From: Symsagittifera roscoffensis
Taxonomy: Eukaryota > Xenacoelomorpha > Acoela > Convolutidae
Assembly (NCBI RefSeq): GCF_963678635.1
Contig: NC_087062.1
Span: forward strand, 35,368,052-35,432,051
Direction of reading: 5' to 3'
DNA length: 64,000 nt
Position numbers and translations under genes: made by a program. The notes below the pieces were generated by a model. That model did no database searches. It worked only from the letters and a program-made list of their open reading frames with translations, and was not told the origin of the DNA. Shown here piece after piece: positions 20,537-32,584 of the stretch (position 1 is its first letter; every line of letters begins with the position of its first letter).

Positions 20537-21081
20537 CTTCCTGGGGTGCGGATACAGAAATCAGAAGCTCTTGGGAAAAAACCGCAGATTTTTGCCGTGG
20601 TTTCAGGCAGCTCTTAAAGCACGAGTGCCATTCAAATCGACATGTTACCTCCGATCGACTATGGCGAACTGAGAGAGAGAGACTTTAGCAAGTAAGCATC
20701 TGAACCTAAAATTAGCTCAAAGTCGTTATAATTTTTTTTCGATTTCAATTAATTTAATTTTGAGAAAGGCTGGGGAACGAAAAAGAGGTGGACAGTCAGT
20801 TCCAACATCGTGGGTCATGCGGAGCATTACCAGTGGAAGCACTGCCCGCACAAATCTCAGTCAACAGGGCCTGAAAACTTTCTGATATTGAACTCGATCC
20901 ATATTATTAAATATCATATTAAGTAATTCGTTGAAAAAATTGTACACCTCAAATAACGTGTACAAAAAGTCTAGATTAGTTAATTGACTTTTTGAAGCAG
21001 TTTTTCTATCAATTGTATTTTGTGATCGTAACTTTTATAACGCAGTCTCCGTAACTAACTGAACTACTGAATTATAGAACT

Positions 21082-21329
21082 ATGGGGTCATCTTCTTCGC
21101 TAACTGAAATGTCGCTGACTAAAATCACTCAAAGAATGTGCTGAGCTGTTATGAAGAGGGGAGACTCGTACTTCAGATCCACGAAAGGCAGGTGACACAC
21201 AAGCTGTGCATGGCTTGCCGGTGAAGGGTGGCGGATGATTTTCATCCAAAGTGCCCCTTCTGTCGAGAAAATTTGGAGCCGTTTAGTCAGTTGAACCTAC
21301 ACGTAACTCTTGCTTTTGACCTTGTTTAA
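21082..21329 (+). pseudogene. RING-finger segment, copy 2 (premature stop)
   Basis: This is the counterpart of 17368-17614. From 'CYEEG' onward one frame runs uninterrupted through 'IHERQVTHKLCMAC' to a TGA that replaces the Trp codon of copy 1, then continues in the same frame through 'KCPFCRENLEPF' to TAA. The first CPIC motif is damaged (reads LSCY). Both copies share a frame break between the leader and the first CxxC, so the gene was probably already broken, or has an unrecognised splice there, before the duplication. Confidence 0.65.
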
Positions 21330-21503
21330 TGTTCAACTAACTAAGCCTGGGGCCATGTGAACAACCCCTCCTTTCTACCCTTGACCACTCAGTTGAACCT
21401 TCCCATTATAAACCACACAAACACACATGCAACCCCCTTCCGCAATATCACTGAAGTTTTATGTTTTTTTTCTCTGAATATGATACGGCAGAGGATGACT
21501 AGC

Positions 21504-21879
21504 CATTACCACATGTCCCGAACGAAATATAGGTGGAGACCGTGCAGTCGTTCCAGGCATCGGACGAGGAGCCGGTGTCTTGAGGAGTAACGAGGAAGAG
21601 AAGACTGCATTGGCCGCTATTGCGATCTGCCACATGGGCGGGCGCGGGTACGCTATGGTCTGGAACGGCCATATCGACTCGAGTGGCAACTCCGACAACT
21701 CTGACGACACTATGCGTTACAATTGGGCAAGTGCACAAGAGTGCAGTTGCGGAAGAGCAGCGCCATTGAGTTCAACGCCGTCAGTCGCCGGGACTAATCT
21801 GCCAGGCCAGGCCCGAGGCCGCGGTAGGGGCAGAAGAACCGCTGGTTCATCCCAGCCTGGGGTCGAACACTCAGCGTAA
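21504..21879 (+). CDS. Arg/Gly-rich C-terminal ORF, copy 2
   Basis: This frame is open from a possible acceptor (GACTAG, 21503) to TAA at 21877-21879, about 124 codons. It contains 'RNIGGDRAVVPGIGRGAG', an Ala-rich stretch, 'DNSDDTMRYNWASAQECSCG' and a terminal 'GQARGRGRGRRTAG', an RGG/RG-type motif common in RNA- or nucleic-acid-binding tails. It follows the RING segment and probably formed the C-terminus of the same protein; the exact splice joining the two is not resolved. The intact frame contrasts with copy 1. Confidence 0.45.
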
Positions 21880-22225
21880 AGGTTCAAAATGTCAAGATAT
21901 ATTACCTAAATATTTTATGACTAGTTTAATAGAAAACTGTTTTCAAGGCAAAAGCTACCGTCGCAGTATATGCCGCCTACCCACATGGTCACAGCAGCAT
22001 GCTACCCTATCAGAGAAGAATCAAAATCTCAAATCTCAAAATAGATTACTAAAAAATTTTAAGACTAGTTTATTGGAAAACTGTTTTTAGTGCAAATTCC
22101 TTCGCAGTATATGCCGCCTACCCACACAGTCACAGTACGCCTGCCCTATCAGAAAAGGTTTAAAATCTCAAAAATTATTACTAAAACATTTTATGTTTAG
22201 TTTATTGGAAAACTGTTTTTTTTAG
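21880..22225. repeat. Nested tandem repeat, period about 140 bases, copy 2
   Basis: This matches 18171-18525 in the second 3.73 kb copy. The number of units is the same in both copies, so the nested repeat predates the larger duplication. Confidence 0.85.
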
Positions 22226-22861
22226 TGCAAACATCAGTCAGATCCCGCCTCTCTATCTCAGTAAACAGTGCCATTTTCAAGTCATACAGTCACAGTCAAA
22301 CAGCCATACATGCATGTCTTTTTGCATTCATACAATCATGCAGCCAAAATTGTCTTCATTGTTCAGGATTCTCCTCCTACGTTTCAAGTGCTCAGCACGT
22401 CTCTGTCTCTATCTCTCTAAAACTGTAGAATTAGTTTAGTATCTTTTGAGCCAAAAATTTATTGCCTTAGTCTTTTTGCTTCCTACTGTGGGTGCTTAGA
22501 TGTTGGTGCTTAGCAAACCTTTATTGGTTAGCATATCTCTCAAAGTTTTTAAATTTTTTTAATGATGTAGCTATGGAAATAAAATAACGTATTTAATTAA
22601 AGTATTTATTTTTTATTTGAGAAAATTGGCTCTAACTAAAAACAATTGTTATGATTTTCTTGATCCACGCGGGTCATGTTAAGGATGCGCCCAAATGTCC
22701 AAACTTTTTTGTCTCTAACTGAACCTAGGATAGATTTACACTCAACACGGGCGCATGAGGATCAGAATGTGGTGATCTTCTCCTTTCCTAAAAAAATATA
22801 GAATTTTAACTTCAATCCTCATTTTTTGACTCACTGTTAATACCTCCTTTTTTCCATAATT

Positions 22862-23305
22862 GTGTCAGAGTTTGCTGGTTTAAGATCAGAAATTCCAAGG
22901 GTTCCAATTGGTCGCTTCAATCGAGAGAACCTCAAATCTACGGTTTATTTTCTTTCGCACTGTCATACAGATCGGAAGGTTCAGACACTGTAACATTAAC
23001 ATTATTGTCATGTTGGCTCATCTGACATGGCGAAAGAACCAAAATCCATTTCTGCAAGCCGTCGTCTGCGTCTGCGAACTGAAAACTGCCTTACAAGCGG
23101 GGCATCCTAAGTACAGAAGTGCTTACAATCATTCTAACCGCAATTTTCTTCACTGAAAACGGGATAATGCCTGGGAGATTGGTTAAAGCAATGCCTGAGA
23201 GAACCATTTGGTGTTGTTTTTCTTCGTCCTATTCAGCTGACAAAATATTTGATTTCCTTTCGAGTCTACACCCTTCGTTTGTCCGGATAAAGATACTTCG
23301 CTTGA
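22862..23305 (+). pseudogene. Artemis/DCLRE1C-like nuclease pseudogene, copy 2
   Basis: This is the counterpart of 19161-19680. Here the N-terminal frame is intact through 'YFLSHCHTD', confirming the register lost in copy 1. The following bases, up to the beta-CASP-like segment, carry an extra deletion of about 36 bases that removes the last His of HxHxDH. The C-terminal block is better preserved than in copy 1: 'FFTENGIMPGRLVKAMPER' followed without a stop by 'WCCFSSSYSADKIFDFLSSL', then a stop at 23311. Each copy is damaged at different sites on a shared, already internally deleted template. Confidence 0.7.
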
Positions 23306-23309
23306 CTCT

Positions 23310-23645
23310 GTGAAAGCTTTTATTTTAAATACGCACAAACATCAGAACCCAAACACTTCAAACGATGCGAGTACAAAGTTGTTGAAAGAGTTTATTAATT
23401 TCAATAAGACAGTTGAACGCAGACTTTATCTGAAAAGTAATTCCACAAACACACCGGAATACGAAAACCATCAGTATGCACATGAATACAATGATCCATT
23501 GCGACAACAAAGACGCTTTGTCGAAGGTGACGATTTCGAGGGAAAGGATTCAGAAACAGCCAAAACAGCCGAGGAGACAGAAGAAAGTAGAGCCAAAAAA
23601 TTAATCAAATTGCTAAACATTACTTTTAAGCAAGATTTTTTCTGA
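23310..23645 (+). CDS. Acidic C-terminal tail ORF, copy 2
   Basis: A frame of 111 codons is open to TGA at 23643-23645. It is hydrophilic: Asn/Thr-rich first ('NTHKHQNPNTSNDAS'), then 'RRFVEGDDFEGKDSETAKT', then Glu/Lys-rich 'AEETEESRAKKLIKLL'. It begins with GTG in a frame offset from the preceding Artemis-like block, so it is better seen as the last coding piece of a broken gene than as an independent gene. Disordered acidic C-terminal tails are usual in Artemis-type proteins, but no motif proves the link. Confidence 0.45.
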   Translation: MKAFILNTHKHQNPNTSNDASTKLLKEFINFNKTVERRLYLKSNSTNTPEYENHQYAHEYNDPLRQQRRFVEGDDFEGKDSETAKTAEETEESRAKKLIKLLNITFKQDFF

Positions 23646-24404
23646 CCATATTTTGATCAAATTGTTTTTCTTCTGATCGAATTGATCAAATTGCTGAACA
23701 ATACCTAACCATACCTTAACTAACCCTAACCATACCTTTGTGAATGATACTGAAACCAAAATTGTTGATTGGTGCTTAAAATTAATACGTGTTTTTTGGG
23801 CTTTTGACCATTAAGTGGTTTTTAGTACAGATAATACCTCCCTGAAAATTTTGCTTAATCGTCCTTTTATTTGATGGATTTCTAAATAGTTCGATTTTTT
23901 CTCGGAAGTTATTGGATCAAAATTAGATGTCTGTAGATAGACAAACATATTTTGACTGTAGGATCAGATTAACACTCCTACTGTCACTAGTGGGTGTAGA
24001 GCGCCGGAAATAAAGGAGTTGTTTCTTATAAGTATCCAAAATGAAGTAAAGTGTATCTAAAAATTGGGCCATATCTTTTTTGATGGCACTTGTTTACCGT
24101 ATGAAAAGAGGTCTAGCAAAAAGGTAGTTTATAGCTCAGCTACTTTTTATGCCTGTGCGATTGTCTGAAGTTAGTCACCGCTTTTTTTCAAAAAAAATCT
24201 TCAATTGGTATTTTAATGACATTTGAATATATAAAATTTTTGGTGGTCATAGAGTTTAAAGCTTAATTAAAACTATTGCAAGCCATACTTTTGCACTGTT
24301 TGCATGCCATCCCGGTTGACAAAAAACGATTATCATACAATTTTCATTTATGAAAAAAATGCTGATCATACTCTTTCATAGAGTAAAAACTATATGTATG
24401 AAAA

Positions 24405-24495
24405 GAGCAAAATAAGCATTTTTTTCATATAAGAAATTGTATGATGAGCATTTTTTCATACTAAGAAATTGTTTGGTAAGCGTTTTTTCAAGCGA
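24405..24495. repeat. Short palindromic minisatellite, unit about 34 bases
   Basis: Units of the form TTTTTTCATA--AAGAAATTGTATGATGAGCA repeat with variation. Each contains a dyad between the TCATA and TATGA words. Similar clusters lie at about 25345-25420, 31940-32020, 35780-35850, 39985-40055 and 43110-43200. Confidence 0.65.
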
Positions 24496-25774
24496 TAAGC
24501 GACTCTTATTTATATCTATTTAAAGTTACCCAGACACGTTTACTGCTGATTTTTGAAAATTTTATTTTTTCTATGACGAAATGACTATTTTATAATTTTC
24601 ATACATGAAAATTGTATGATAAGCATTTTTTCCAGAAATGAAAATTCGAAAAAAATTTGTTTCGAAATTTTGTGTTTCAACCGAAACACTAACCAAGGAT
24701 TTTTTGTCATGAGAAAACCCTGAGTGTAACTGGCAGTTACCACGCAGATAAACTGCATTAGGTGGATTTAGCCATAAAATTAATTTTAAGAAGTTTACAT
24801 GGAAATATATACAAAAAAGTAACTTTTTGAATATGGCTAGATAATTTTTAGCTTGAAATTTATGATGGTTGAGAAAAAATTCCTGTTTTTTTCATAAATT
24901 TATTCTTATCTTAGCAAACGAAACAAAAGGTAATAATCGTGTTTACAAAAAAAAATATTTTCATGTAATTTTTGGTTTTTTGGGTGAGAAACCCATTCTG
25001 GACTCCGTTATAACACAAAAATGTCAAGTTTTGCAAGCAAATTTTTTTTTTTCGTAAAATTTATATTTTAGCACAAATGCAAATTCGCAGCCAAAAAGTG
25101 ATTGAAAATTTTTTACCTTAAATTTTTATTTTTGTTTATGAAAAAAAAAACATATCATACAATTTTCATTTATGAAAACTTTATTATAAGCATTTTTCCG
25201 ACCAAAATTAAAATTATATTTTGATTGTAAATATGCCCTCTATCATAGATATACTTATTTCAATCTATTTTAAGTTACCCAGACAAGTTTTTTGATGATT
25301 TTGAAAATTTTATTTTTTCTACGATGAAATGACTACTTTAAAATTTTCATACATGAAAATTGTATGGTATCTATTTTTTCCATAGACTTCATAAATAAAA
25401 CTGTATGATAAGTTTTTTTCTTCTATGGACGTCAACTCGGTATACTGTAAACTGCACGCTGAACTGTTTGCATGGAAGATTATTCAACGTTGCGTAGGCT
25501 CTGTTTGTGTAGGCTATAATTCTACGTTTGATTTCTCTGCATTGTGAGTTTTGGCAGTACCGTAAAATAAACTTAAAATAAAAATAGCCCAATGATGTGC
25601 TCGTGACACGAAAGCTTTCGACTTAAAATTATCTTCAGAAATCAGCATGATATTTTGTTTTTTGATTTTTTGAATTTTTCGTTTTTTTAGAGGAAGGCTT
25701 AATAAGACTTCACGCATTTCCTTAAAAGCTTAGCTAACATTTGTTATCATCTTTAGTGTGTAATTAACACTCAG

Positions 25775-26015
25775 TTCTCAGTTTTTAAATATAAAAACTG
25801 AGACTAGAAAAATTATGAGCTTCAAAGTTGCCGAGGAAAAAGATAACAGGATTTTTAGAAGCACCAAAGCAGAAAAAGACAAAAAAAAGGAACAGATATT
25901 TAATAGAACCCTAAAATTGCCTTTCGCGTGTTTCATGCTTTGTATTTCCTTTGTTTCCCCAAAAAAAGCTGTGAAATTGGTCACGCTAATTTTCTATTTG
26001 AATAAAGAAACCTGA
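25775..26015 (+). other. Stem-loop plus short ORF conserved in family B
   Basis: A hairpin (CAGTTTTTA--TAAAAACTG) lies about 13 to 20 bases before an ATG that opens 66 codons starting 'MSFKVAEEKDNRIFRSTKAE'. Matching hairpin-ATG pairs occur with ATGs at about 28662, 36237, 40440 and 44350. The first 22 or so codons are nearly the same in each copy, while what follows diverges in length and frame. I do not recognise the peptide, which is basic and soluble. It may be a relic of a gene start carried by the repeat, or coincidence. Confidence 0.35.
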
Positions 26016-27249
26016 AGCATGTACGATTTTTGAAGCTTTTTAACTGTATGTACTTGCAGAAAAAAAGCAGAACAATTAGTAAAATATTTAATTTTTTTCT
26101 CAAATTTTGATGAGTCTGGAAGCTGAAAAAATATTAGTTTCGATTGTTTGACTCTGCTGTTAATGCTTTATTGTCATTGTTTGTTTCCGCAAAAGATCGT
26201 TCGTTAAGGTTTTCGTTTCTCGATTATGTCTGCGCGATAGTTTTTAATATATCCTCGTCTGAAACCGGATTGAAATCGCTGCACTGTCTTTACTCCATTT
26301 TCTTCTGCGTCCTTGCTATAACTTTTTAGTAGACTGTAAGTTAAATCTTCTCTCAGAGTATCCAATGCTCCTTTTTTCCGAACATTGGATTGTTTTTCGT
26401 TTTCCAGTCAGGTACAACAAATAATAATCGGAATGAGTCGGTTGATATATGATAATGAAATACTTTCGGTCATTATTTGAAAGATTTTAAAAATTTTACA
26501 GGAAATCACAGTGTTGAGAAAAACATGCGTAATTTTTTTGTTAAAGTCTAATTTGAGTGAGTATAGCAATCGAGCTACATTCTTCTTTATATAAAAATTG
26601 GTGACTTAGATTGAGAAACTAATTTTTTACTAAAAAAATTGAATTAAGGGCTCTTTTGGCAAAAAAAAAAATTTTTTGAAAGAGTGAAAAGATATTGTGC
26701 AAAAACAATTTGGATTTTTTTAAAAAAGTTTTTTCATTTTTTGATGACAACTGTTTCACACAAATCACTAATTTTCTACACGTTTGTATGTTTCATTCTT
26801 TACACTACGCACAAAAGACGGCACTGGTTTCTTAAAAATGTGTCTAGCAAAGCTCCATCTATTGGAAATTTATTTCCTGCTTTGTTTGTAATTAAGTTTA
26901 TTATATAATTTTTTTTTGAGATCCTAATTGCGCTTTTTTCTGGTCTCATCATCAAAACTGTGCTTTTTTCGGAAAATTTTTTCCTGGTTCGGTTCCTTTT
27001 CTACCTTTGCCACATCAAGTGTCACGTAATTAAGAACTTGTTTTTTCCCCCTAAACCACCTTTCTTAAAAAATGTCAACTTGCGTCATTATTGAAATTTA
27101 GCAACTTGTAAGTTCCTTCGCAATTGGCATTGTGGTAATGAAAACTGAAAAACTACTTATTGAGGTTCAATGATCTCCGATTTTTCATCAGTTTAAAATC
27201 TATAATAAAACAACCGCAATTAGCGAGTGTTGTCAAATCAGTACAGTTT

Positions 27250-27534
27250 TTTTGCATATTCTAGTAGCTATTTTGTCTTTCGGCAATTTTCCTCAAATTT
27301 AACTTTACTCTGAAAATTTTGTTTTTGATTTTGTTTTTGATAGAAAGACGCTTTGTCGAAGGTGGCGATTTCGACGGAAAGAATTCAGAAACGGCCGAAA
27401 CAGCCAATGAGACAGAAGAAACTAGAGCCGAAAAATTAATCAAATTGCTAAACATTACTTTAAACAAAAGTTTTTGACCATATTTTGATCAAACTGTTTT
27501 TCTTCTGATCGAAATAATCAAATTGCTGAACAAT
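27250..27534 (+). repeat. Captured piece of the acidic-tail sequence, fragment 1
   Basis: After a T-rich leader ending TTTTTGATAG, the sequence from about 27344 matches the end of the 3.73 kb unit: RRFVEGGDF, SETAET, ESRAKK-like codons, then GCTAAACATTACTTTAAACAA and the terminal ATTGCTGAACAATAC. The same leader-to-tail junction occurs at 32665, 36868 and 41071, so one joining event was later copied. Confidence 0.85.
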
Positions 27535-30500
27535 ACCTACCATACCTTAACGAACCCTAACCATACCTTTGTGAATGCTACTGAAACCAAAGCTGTTGAT
27601 TGGTGGTTAAAAATTAAGCACGTATTTTTTGGGCTCTTGACCATTAAGTGGTTTTTAGTAGAGATAATACCTCCCGGAAAATTTTGCTTAATCGTCCTTG
27701 TATTAGATGGATTTTTAAATAGTTCGATTTTTTCTCAGAAATTATTGGATCAAAATTAGATGTCTGTAGATAGACAAACATATTTTGACTGTAGGATCAG
27801 ATGAACTCTCCTGCTGTCACTAGAGGGTCTAGAGCGCCGGAAATAAAGGAGTTATTTTTTATATGTATCCAAAATGAAGTAAAATGTATCTAAAATTCGC
27901 TAAATTATATTTTAGCACAAAAGCAAATTTGCAGCCAAAAAGGGATCAAAAAAATTTTCACCTCAAACTTTTATTTTTGTTTATGAAAAAAATGCATATC
28001 ATACAATTTTCATATATGAAAACTTTATGATAAGCATTTTTCTGACCGAAATTAAAATTATGTTTTTGATTGTCAATATGACCTCTATCATAGATATACT
28101 TATTTAAATCTATTTAAAGTTACCCAGACACGTTTTTTGGTGATTTTTGAAGAAAAAAAAATTTCTATGACGAAATGACTATTTTATAATTTTCATACAT
28201 GAAAATTGTATGATACGCATTTTGTCCATAGACTTCATATATGAAACTGTATGATAAGCATTTTTCTTCTATGGACGTCAACCCGGGATACTGTAAGCTG
28301 CACGTCATACTATTGAACTGTTTGCATGGAAGATTATTCAACGTTGCGTAGGCTCTGTTTGCGTAGGCTATTATTCTACGTTTGATTTCTCTGCATTGTG
28401 AGTTTTGGCTTACCGTAAAATAAACCTAAAATAAGAATAGCTCAATGATGTGCTCGTAACACGAAAGCTTTCGACTTAAAGTTATCTTCAGAAATCAGCA
28501 TGATATTTTGTTTTTTGAAATGTTGAATTTTTCGTTTTTTTTAGAGAAAGGCTTAATAAGACTTCACGCATTTTCTTAAAAGCTTAGCTAACATTTGTTA
28601 TGATCTTTACTGTGTATTAAACACACAGTTTTAAAATAAAAAAACTGAGACTAGAAAATTTATGAACTTCAAAGTTGCCGAGAAAAAAGATAACAGGATT
28701 TTTAGAAGCACCAAAGCAGAAAAAGACAAAAAAAGAACAGATATCTAATTAAACCCAAAAATCGCCATTTGCGTGTTTCGTGTTTCGTATTTTCTTTGTT
28801 TCCCCAAAAAAGCTGTGATAATGGTCAGGCTAGTTTTCTATTTGAATAAGGAAACCCGAAGCATGTACGATTTTTGAATCTTTTTATCTGTATGTACTTG
28901 CAGAAAGAAAGGCAGAATAATTAGTAAAATCTTTAATTTTTTTCTCGTAAATTTTGATGAGTCTGGAAGCTGAAACAATATTAGTTTCGATTATTTGACT
29001 CTGCTGGTAATGCTTTATTTTCATTGTTTGTTTCCGCAAAAGATCGTTCGTTAAGGTTTTCGTTTCTCGATTATGTCTGCGCGATAGTTTTTAATATATC
29101 CTCGTCTGAAACCGGATTCAAATCGCTGCACTGTCTTTTCTCCATTTTCTTCTGCGTCCTTGCTATAATTTTCAGCAGACTGTAAGTTAAACCTTCTCTC
29201 AGAGTATCCAATGCTCTTTTTTTCCGAACATTGGATTTTTTTCGTTTTCCAGTCAGGTAAAGAAGAAAGAAAGAATTTATTTCTCATTGTTAACAACAAA
29301 TAAAATCGGAATGAGTCAGTTGATATATCATAATGAAATACTTTCGGTCATGATTTGAACGACTTTGAAAACTTTACAAAAAATCACGGTGTTGAGAAAA
29401 ACGTGTGTATTTTTGAGTTAAAGTCTAATTTGAGTGAGTATAGCAATCGAGCTACGTTCGTTAGATGAAAATTGGTGACTTAGACTAGAAAAAAATTTTT
29501 AAATTTTTACTAAAAAACTGAATTAAGGGCTTTTTTGGCAAAAAAAGTTTCTTGAAAGAGTGAAAGATATTGTGCAAAAACAATTAAGATTAAAAAAAAA
29601 ATTTAAATTTATTGATGACAATTGTTTTAAATAAATGCACTAATTTTATACGCGTTTGTATGTTTCATTCTTTACACTACACACAAAAGACGACACTGAT
29701 TTCTTTAAAAATGTGTCTAGCAAAGCTCCATCTATTGGAACAATATTTCCTGTTTTGTTTATAATTAAGTTTTAAATAGGATTTTTGAGATCCTAAATGC
29801 TTTTTTTTCTGGTCTCGTCTTCAAAGCGGTTCTTTTTTCGGAGAGTTTTTTCCTGGTTTGGTTCCTTTTTTACACTTGCCACAGCAAGTGTCTTGTGATT
29901 AAGAACTAGACTTTTTTTCCCGTAAAAGACCTTTCTTACAAATAGACAATTTGCTTTATTATTGAAATTTAGCAACTTGCAAGTTCCTTCGCAATTGGCA
30001 TTGTGGTAACAAAAACTAAAAAACTACTTTTTTGAGGTTCAATGATCTCCGATTTTTCACCAGTTTAAAATCTATAATAAAACAGCCGCAATTAGCGATA
30101 GTTGTCAAATCAGTACAGTTTTTTTGCATATTCTGGTAGTTTTTTTGTCTTTCGTCATTTTTCCTCAAAATTAACTTTGTTCTGAAAATTTTGTTTCTGA
30201 TAGTTTTTTGAATGATGAAATTTGTCTATGCTTTCTTCCGGCTATTTGCCATGCTACGTTTGTGATTTATTGCAAGTGGTTCAAACATCCTCTGCTCCTC
30301 TGAGTACAAAATTACTACCGATTCTTTTCACTAAACTTATTTGAAAAGCAAAGTGTTCAAGCGCGTTTTTCTCGGGCTTTACTATGATGATTTGTTAACT
30401 CGGTGCGTTCAGTTAATTGCTTAAGACATACGCTAAGGTAAAAGCTAAATAATACCCGAATACAAAATTCATCCCCACTTCGTGATTTGAAGAATAAGGT

Positions 30501-30722
30501 AAAATTACAAGCCAAATCAAACATAATCTCCTCCTTGAATCATTCTTCAAATTTGTTTACGTTGTTACTCGTTAGTCTGAATAGCTTTAACCTTTAAACC
30601 AGATTTTTCTCGGAAAAATATATAATTTTTCAATGTTGCTTCTGAAAAAAAGGGATAAGACCGCCGTCATGAAAACAATGATGCGTTTATCTAAGGGCTT
30701 AGAAGTTAGAATCAAAAATGTA
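27535..30722. repeat. Repeat family B, copy 2
   Basis: This matches 23703-27249 module for module, with a deletion of most of the palindrome block, and extends further right through a block at 30130-30722. It matches 42420-46401 at an offset of about 15685. It ends where similarity with 46401 stops, inside 'TTAGAAGTTAGAATCAAAAATG'. Confidence 0.9.
29051..29299 (-). CDS. Repeat-borne ORF, 82 aa
   Basis: This minus-strand ORF reads 'SLPDWKTKKIQCSEKKS', then 'NGEKTVQRFESGFRRGYIKN' and ends 'IIEKRKP'. It is basic and polar, with no membrane span. Nearly the same ORF is open at 44739-45020. A third copy at about 26190-26430 is recognisable but broken. Shared open frames could simply reflect recent common origin. 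The family is not recognised, and a real gene is doubtful. Confidence 0.25.
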   Translation of the reverse strand: MLLTMRNKFFLSSLPDWKTKKIQCSEKKSIGYSERRFNLQSAENYSKDAEENGEKTVQRFESGFRRGYIKNYRADIIEKRKP

Positions 30723-30925
30723 ATGGAGATAAAAAACGAGAATCAAACTGAAACCGAGAATCTTAATGCTGCTCATAAACGTCGATAAGTGTATTTGGTT
30801 TGAAAAAAAAGTTGAGAAAATGAAGAAAAAAAGTTTAAATGTATTTAAAACATATGTTTAATTTTATCTTTGCAATAAGCAAGGATGTTGCAACTCGGTA
30901 CTATACTTTTTCTATCCATTAACAG

Positions 30926-31245
30926 GCGCGGATCTATGAATTTCTCGAGGGGGGAGGGGGCGAATTTTCAGGCAATATTTTGCAAAAAAAGGCCAAAAAC
31001 ATCGTTTTTAGGTACTTTTTGGAAAGATTCGACCTAAAAATCGCGCATTTTTTGGGGCGCACCTCCCTCAAAATTGGTATAAATTGGCGACAAAGACGCC
31101 TTTAGAAAACTTTTAAGGTCAGTCACCTAAAAATGGATGTCTCAAAATAGTACAAAAGGGGGACCCTTTGGGTCGGCAGGGGGTCGAATCCCTGAGAAGG
31201 AAACATCCGCCCCCCGCCCACCTCTAAATCTAATCCGCTAGTGTC
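30926..31245. repeat. Dispersed repeat D, copy 1 (GCGGATCTA end)
   Basis: The repeat begins GCGCGGATCTATGAATTTTCTCGAG-like sequence, followed by a G-rich run, then T-rich text with 'AAAAATGGATGTCTCAAAA-TAGTACAAA', and ends with CATCCGCCCCCCGCCC and a matching TCCGCTAG. A second copy follows at 31421, and an inverted copy lies in intron 2 of the channel gene. The ends AGCGGATC and GATCCGCT are complementary, so it may be a non-autonomous inverted-end element. Confidence 0.7.
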
Positions 31246-31420
31246 CATTTACAAGTTTGCCCACAAGGTTTGAAACTGGGTATTATTCAGATCACATTTT
31301 TTTACCTAAATTGAATTTCAAACTATTAATTCTGCCGTATACGCTAGAATAGGACGAAATGTATGGCGTGTTAATTATCCCATCTCTGATATTTTTGGAG
31401 AGAAAGAACACCCTGAGCAA

Positions 31421-31610
31421 GAGCGGATCTAGGATTTTCTCGAGGGGGAGGGAGGGGGCGCATTTTCAAAAAGTTTTAGAAAAATTTTACGTTTTTTTAG
31501 GTCAACCAAAGCCCTGAGATTTTTTAGGGTCCTTCACCAAATATGGATATCTCAAATTAGTACAAAGGGCCAGGGGTCGCATCGCTGAGAAAAAGAAGCG
31601 TCCGCCTGTG
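31421..31610. repeat. Dispersed repeat D, copy 2 (shorter)
   Basis: This starts GAGCGGATCTAGGATTTTCTCGAG followed by a G-rich run. It shares 'ATATGGATATCTCAAATTAGTACAAAGG' with copy 1 at corresponding positions and ends near GCGTCCGCC. It lacks about 130 bases present in copy 1. Confidence 0.7.
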
Positions 31611-31789
31611 AAAAATTGTAAGTTCAATATCGTAAATTCACTGAATTTAGACTGACTTGTTTTAGTCTTAACGGTTAGCAACAATAACTCAAAACACACA
31701 CAGACATAACTAAAACTGGCAGGTAGTAATTAATTGTTAGCCGCACCAAACACATGGCTAAACCAATGGCGCCAACAACGTAATATATA

Positions 31790-32584
31790 TATAGTTAGAT
31801 ACTAGGAATATTATATATATGACATTTTTAAATTTAGATATACTTTTTAAATTCTATTTAAAGTTACCCAGACACGTTTTTTGGTGATTTTTGAAATTTT
31901 TATTTTTTCTATGACGAAATGACTATTTTATAATTTTCATACATGAAAATTGTATGATGAGAATTTTTTCCATAGACTTCATAAATGAATTTGTATGATA
32001 AGTATTTTTCTTCCATGGACGTCAACCCGGGATACTGTAAGCTGCACGCCATACTATTAAACTGTAAGGATTTTTAGAAGCACCAAAGCAGAAAAAGACA
32101 AACATACGTTTGTGTGTTTCATTCTTTACACTACGCACAAAAACGACACTGATTTCTTAAAAAACGTATCTAGCAAAACTCCATCTATTGGAACAAGTTT
32201 CCTGCTTTGTTTGTAATTAGGTTTCATTTAGGATTTTTCTGAGATCCTAAATGTTTTTTTTCTGGTCTCGTCATCAAAACAGTGCTTTTTTGGGAAAGTA
32301 GTTTCCTGATTCGGTTCCTTTTTTACCTTTGCCACAGCAAGTGTCACGTAATTCAGAACAAGACTTTTTTCCCGTAAACCAATTTTCTTAAAAATTGTGA
32401 ACTTGCTTTATTATTGAAATTTAACAACTTGCAAGTTCTTTCGCAATTGGCATTGTGGTAACAAAAACTAAAAAACTAATTTATTGAGGTTGAAGGATCT
32501 CCGATTTTTCATCAGTTTAAAATCTATAATAAATCAACTGCAATTAGCGAGTGTTTTCAAATCTGTACAGTTTTTTTGCATATT
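31790..32584. repeat. Repeat family B, copy 3 (internally deleted)
   Basis: This contains parts of the palindrome block (31840-32030) and the right-hand block (from GACGTCAACCCGGGATACTG, 32018), with a deletion between 'TATTAAACTGTAAGG' and the ATTTTTAGAAGCACC words. It leads without a break into the 4.2 kb duplicated unit and is clearly more diverged from the later copies than they are from each other. Confidence 0.8.

Larger units (their letters stand above)
20044..23702 (+). repeat. 3.73 kb tandem duplication, copy 2
   Basis: This is the second direct copy of 16316-20043. It ends near 23702 with GATCAAATTGCTGAACAATAC, the same words that end copy 1 just before 20043. After this point the sequence switches to the repeat block. 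Copy 2 lacks most of the GA tract of copy 1 and has its own deletion in the Artemis-like part. Confidence 0.95.
23703..27249. repeat. Repeat family B, copy 1
   Basis: The modules in order are: a 23703-24060 block ending in 'CTAGTGGGTGTAGAGCGCCGG' and AAATAAAGGAG; an AT-rich block with ATCATACAATTTTCAT palindromes (24060-25420); and a block beginning GACGTCAACTCGG (25430) that runs to 27249. The same order is found at 27535-30130 (offset about 2856) and 42420-45800. No credible gene of its own is present; short ORFs occur but most are disrupted between copies. Confidence 0.9.

Noticed and set aside
23705-23735. Telomere-like CCCTAA words
   Set aside because: Only one or two irregular AACCCTAACC words occur, as part of a longer non-telomeric repeat module present in three copies.
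26144-26329. + strand ORF repeated at 44679-44873
   Set aside because: It is antisense to the more protein-like minus-strand ORF in the same repeat module.
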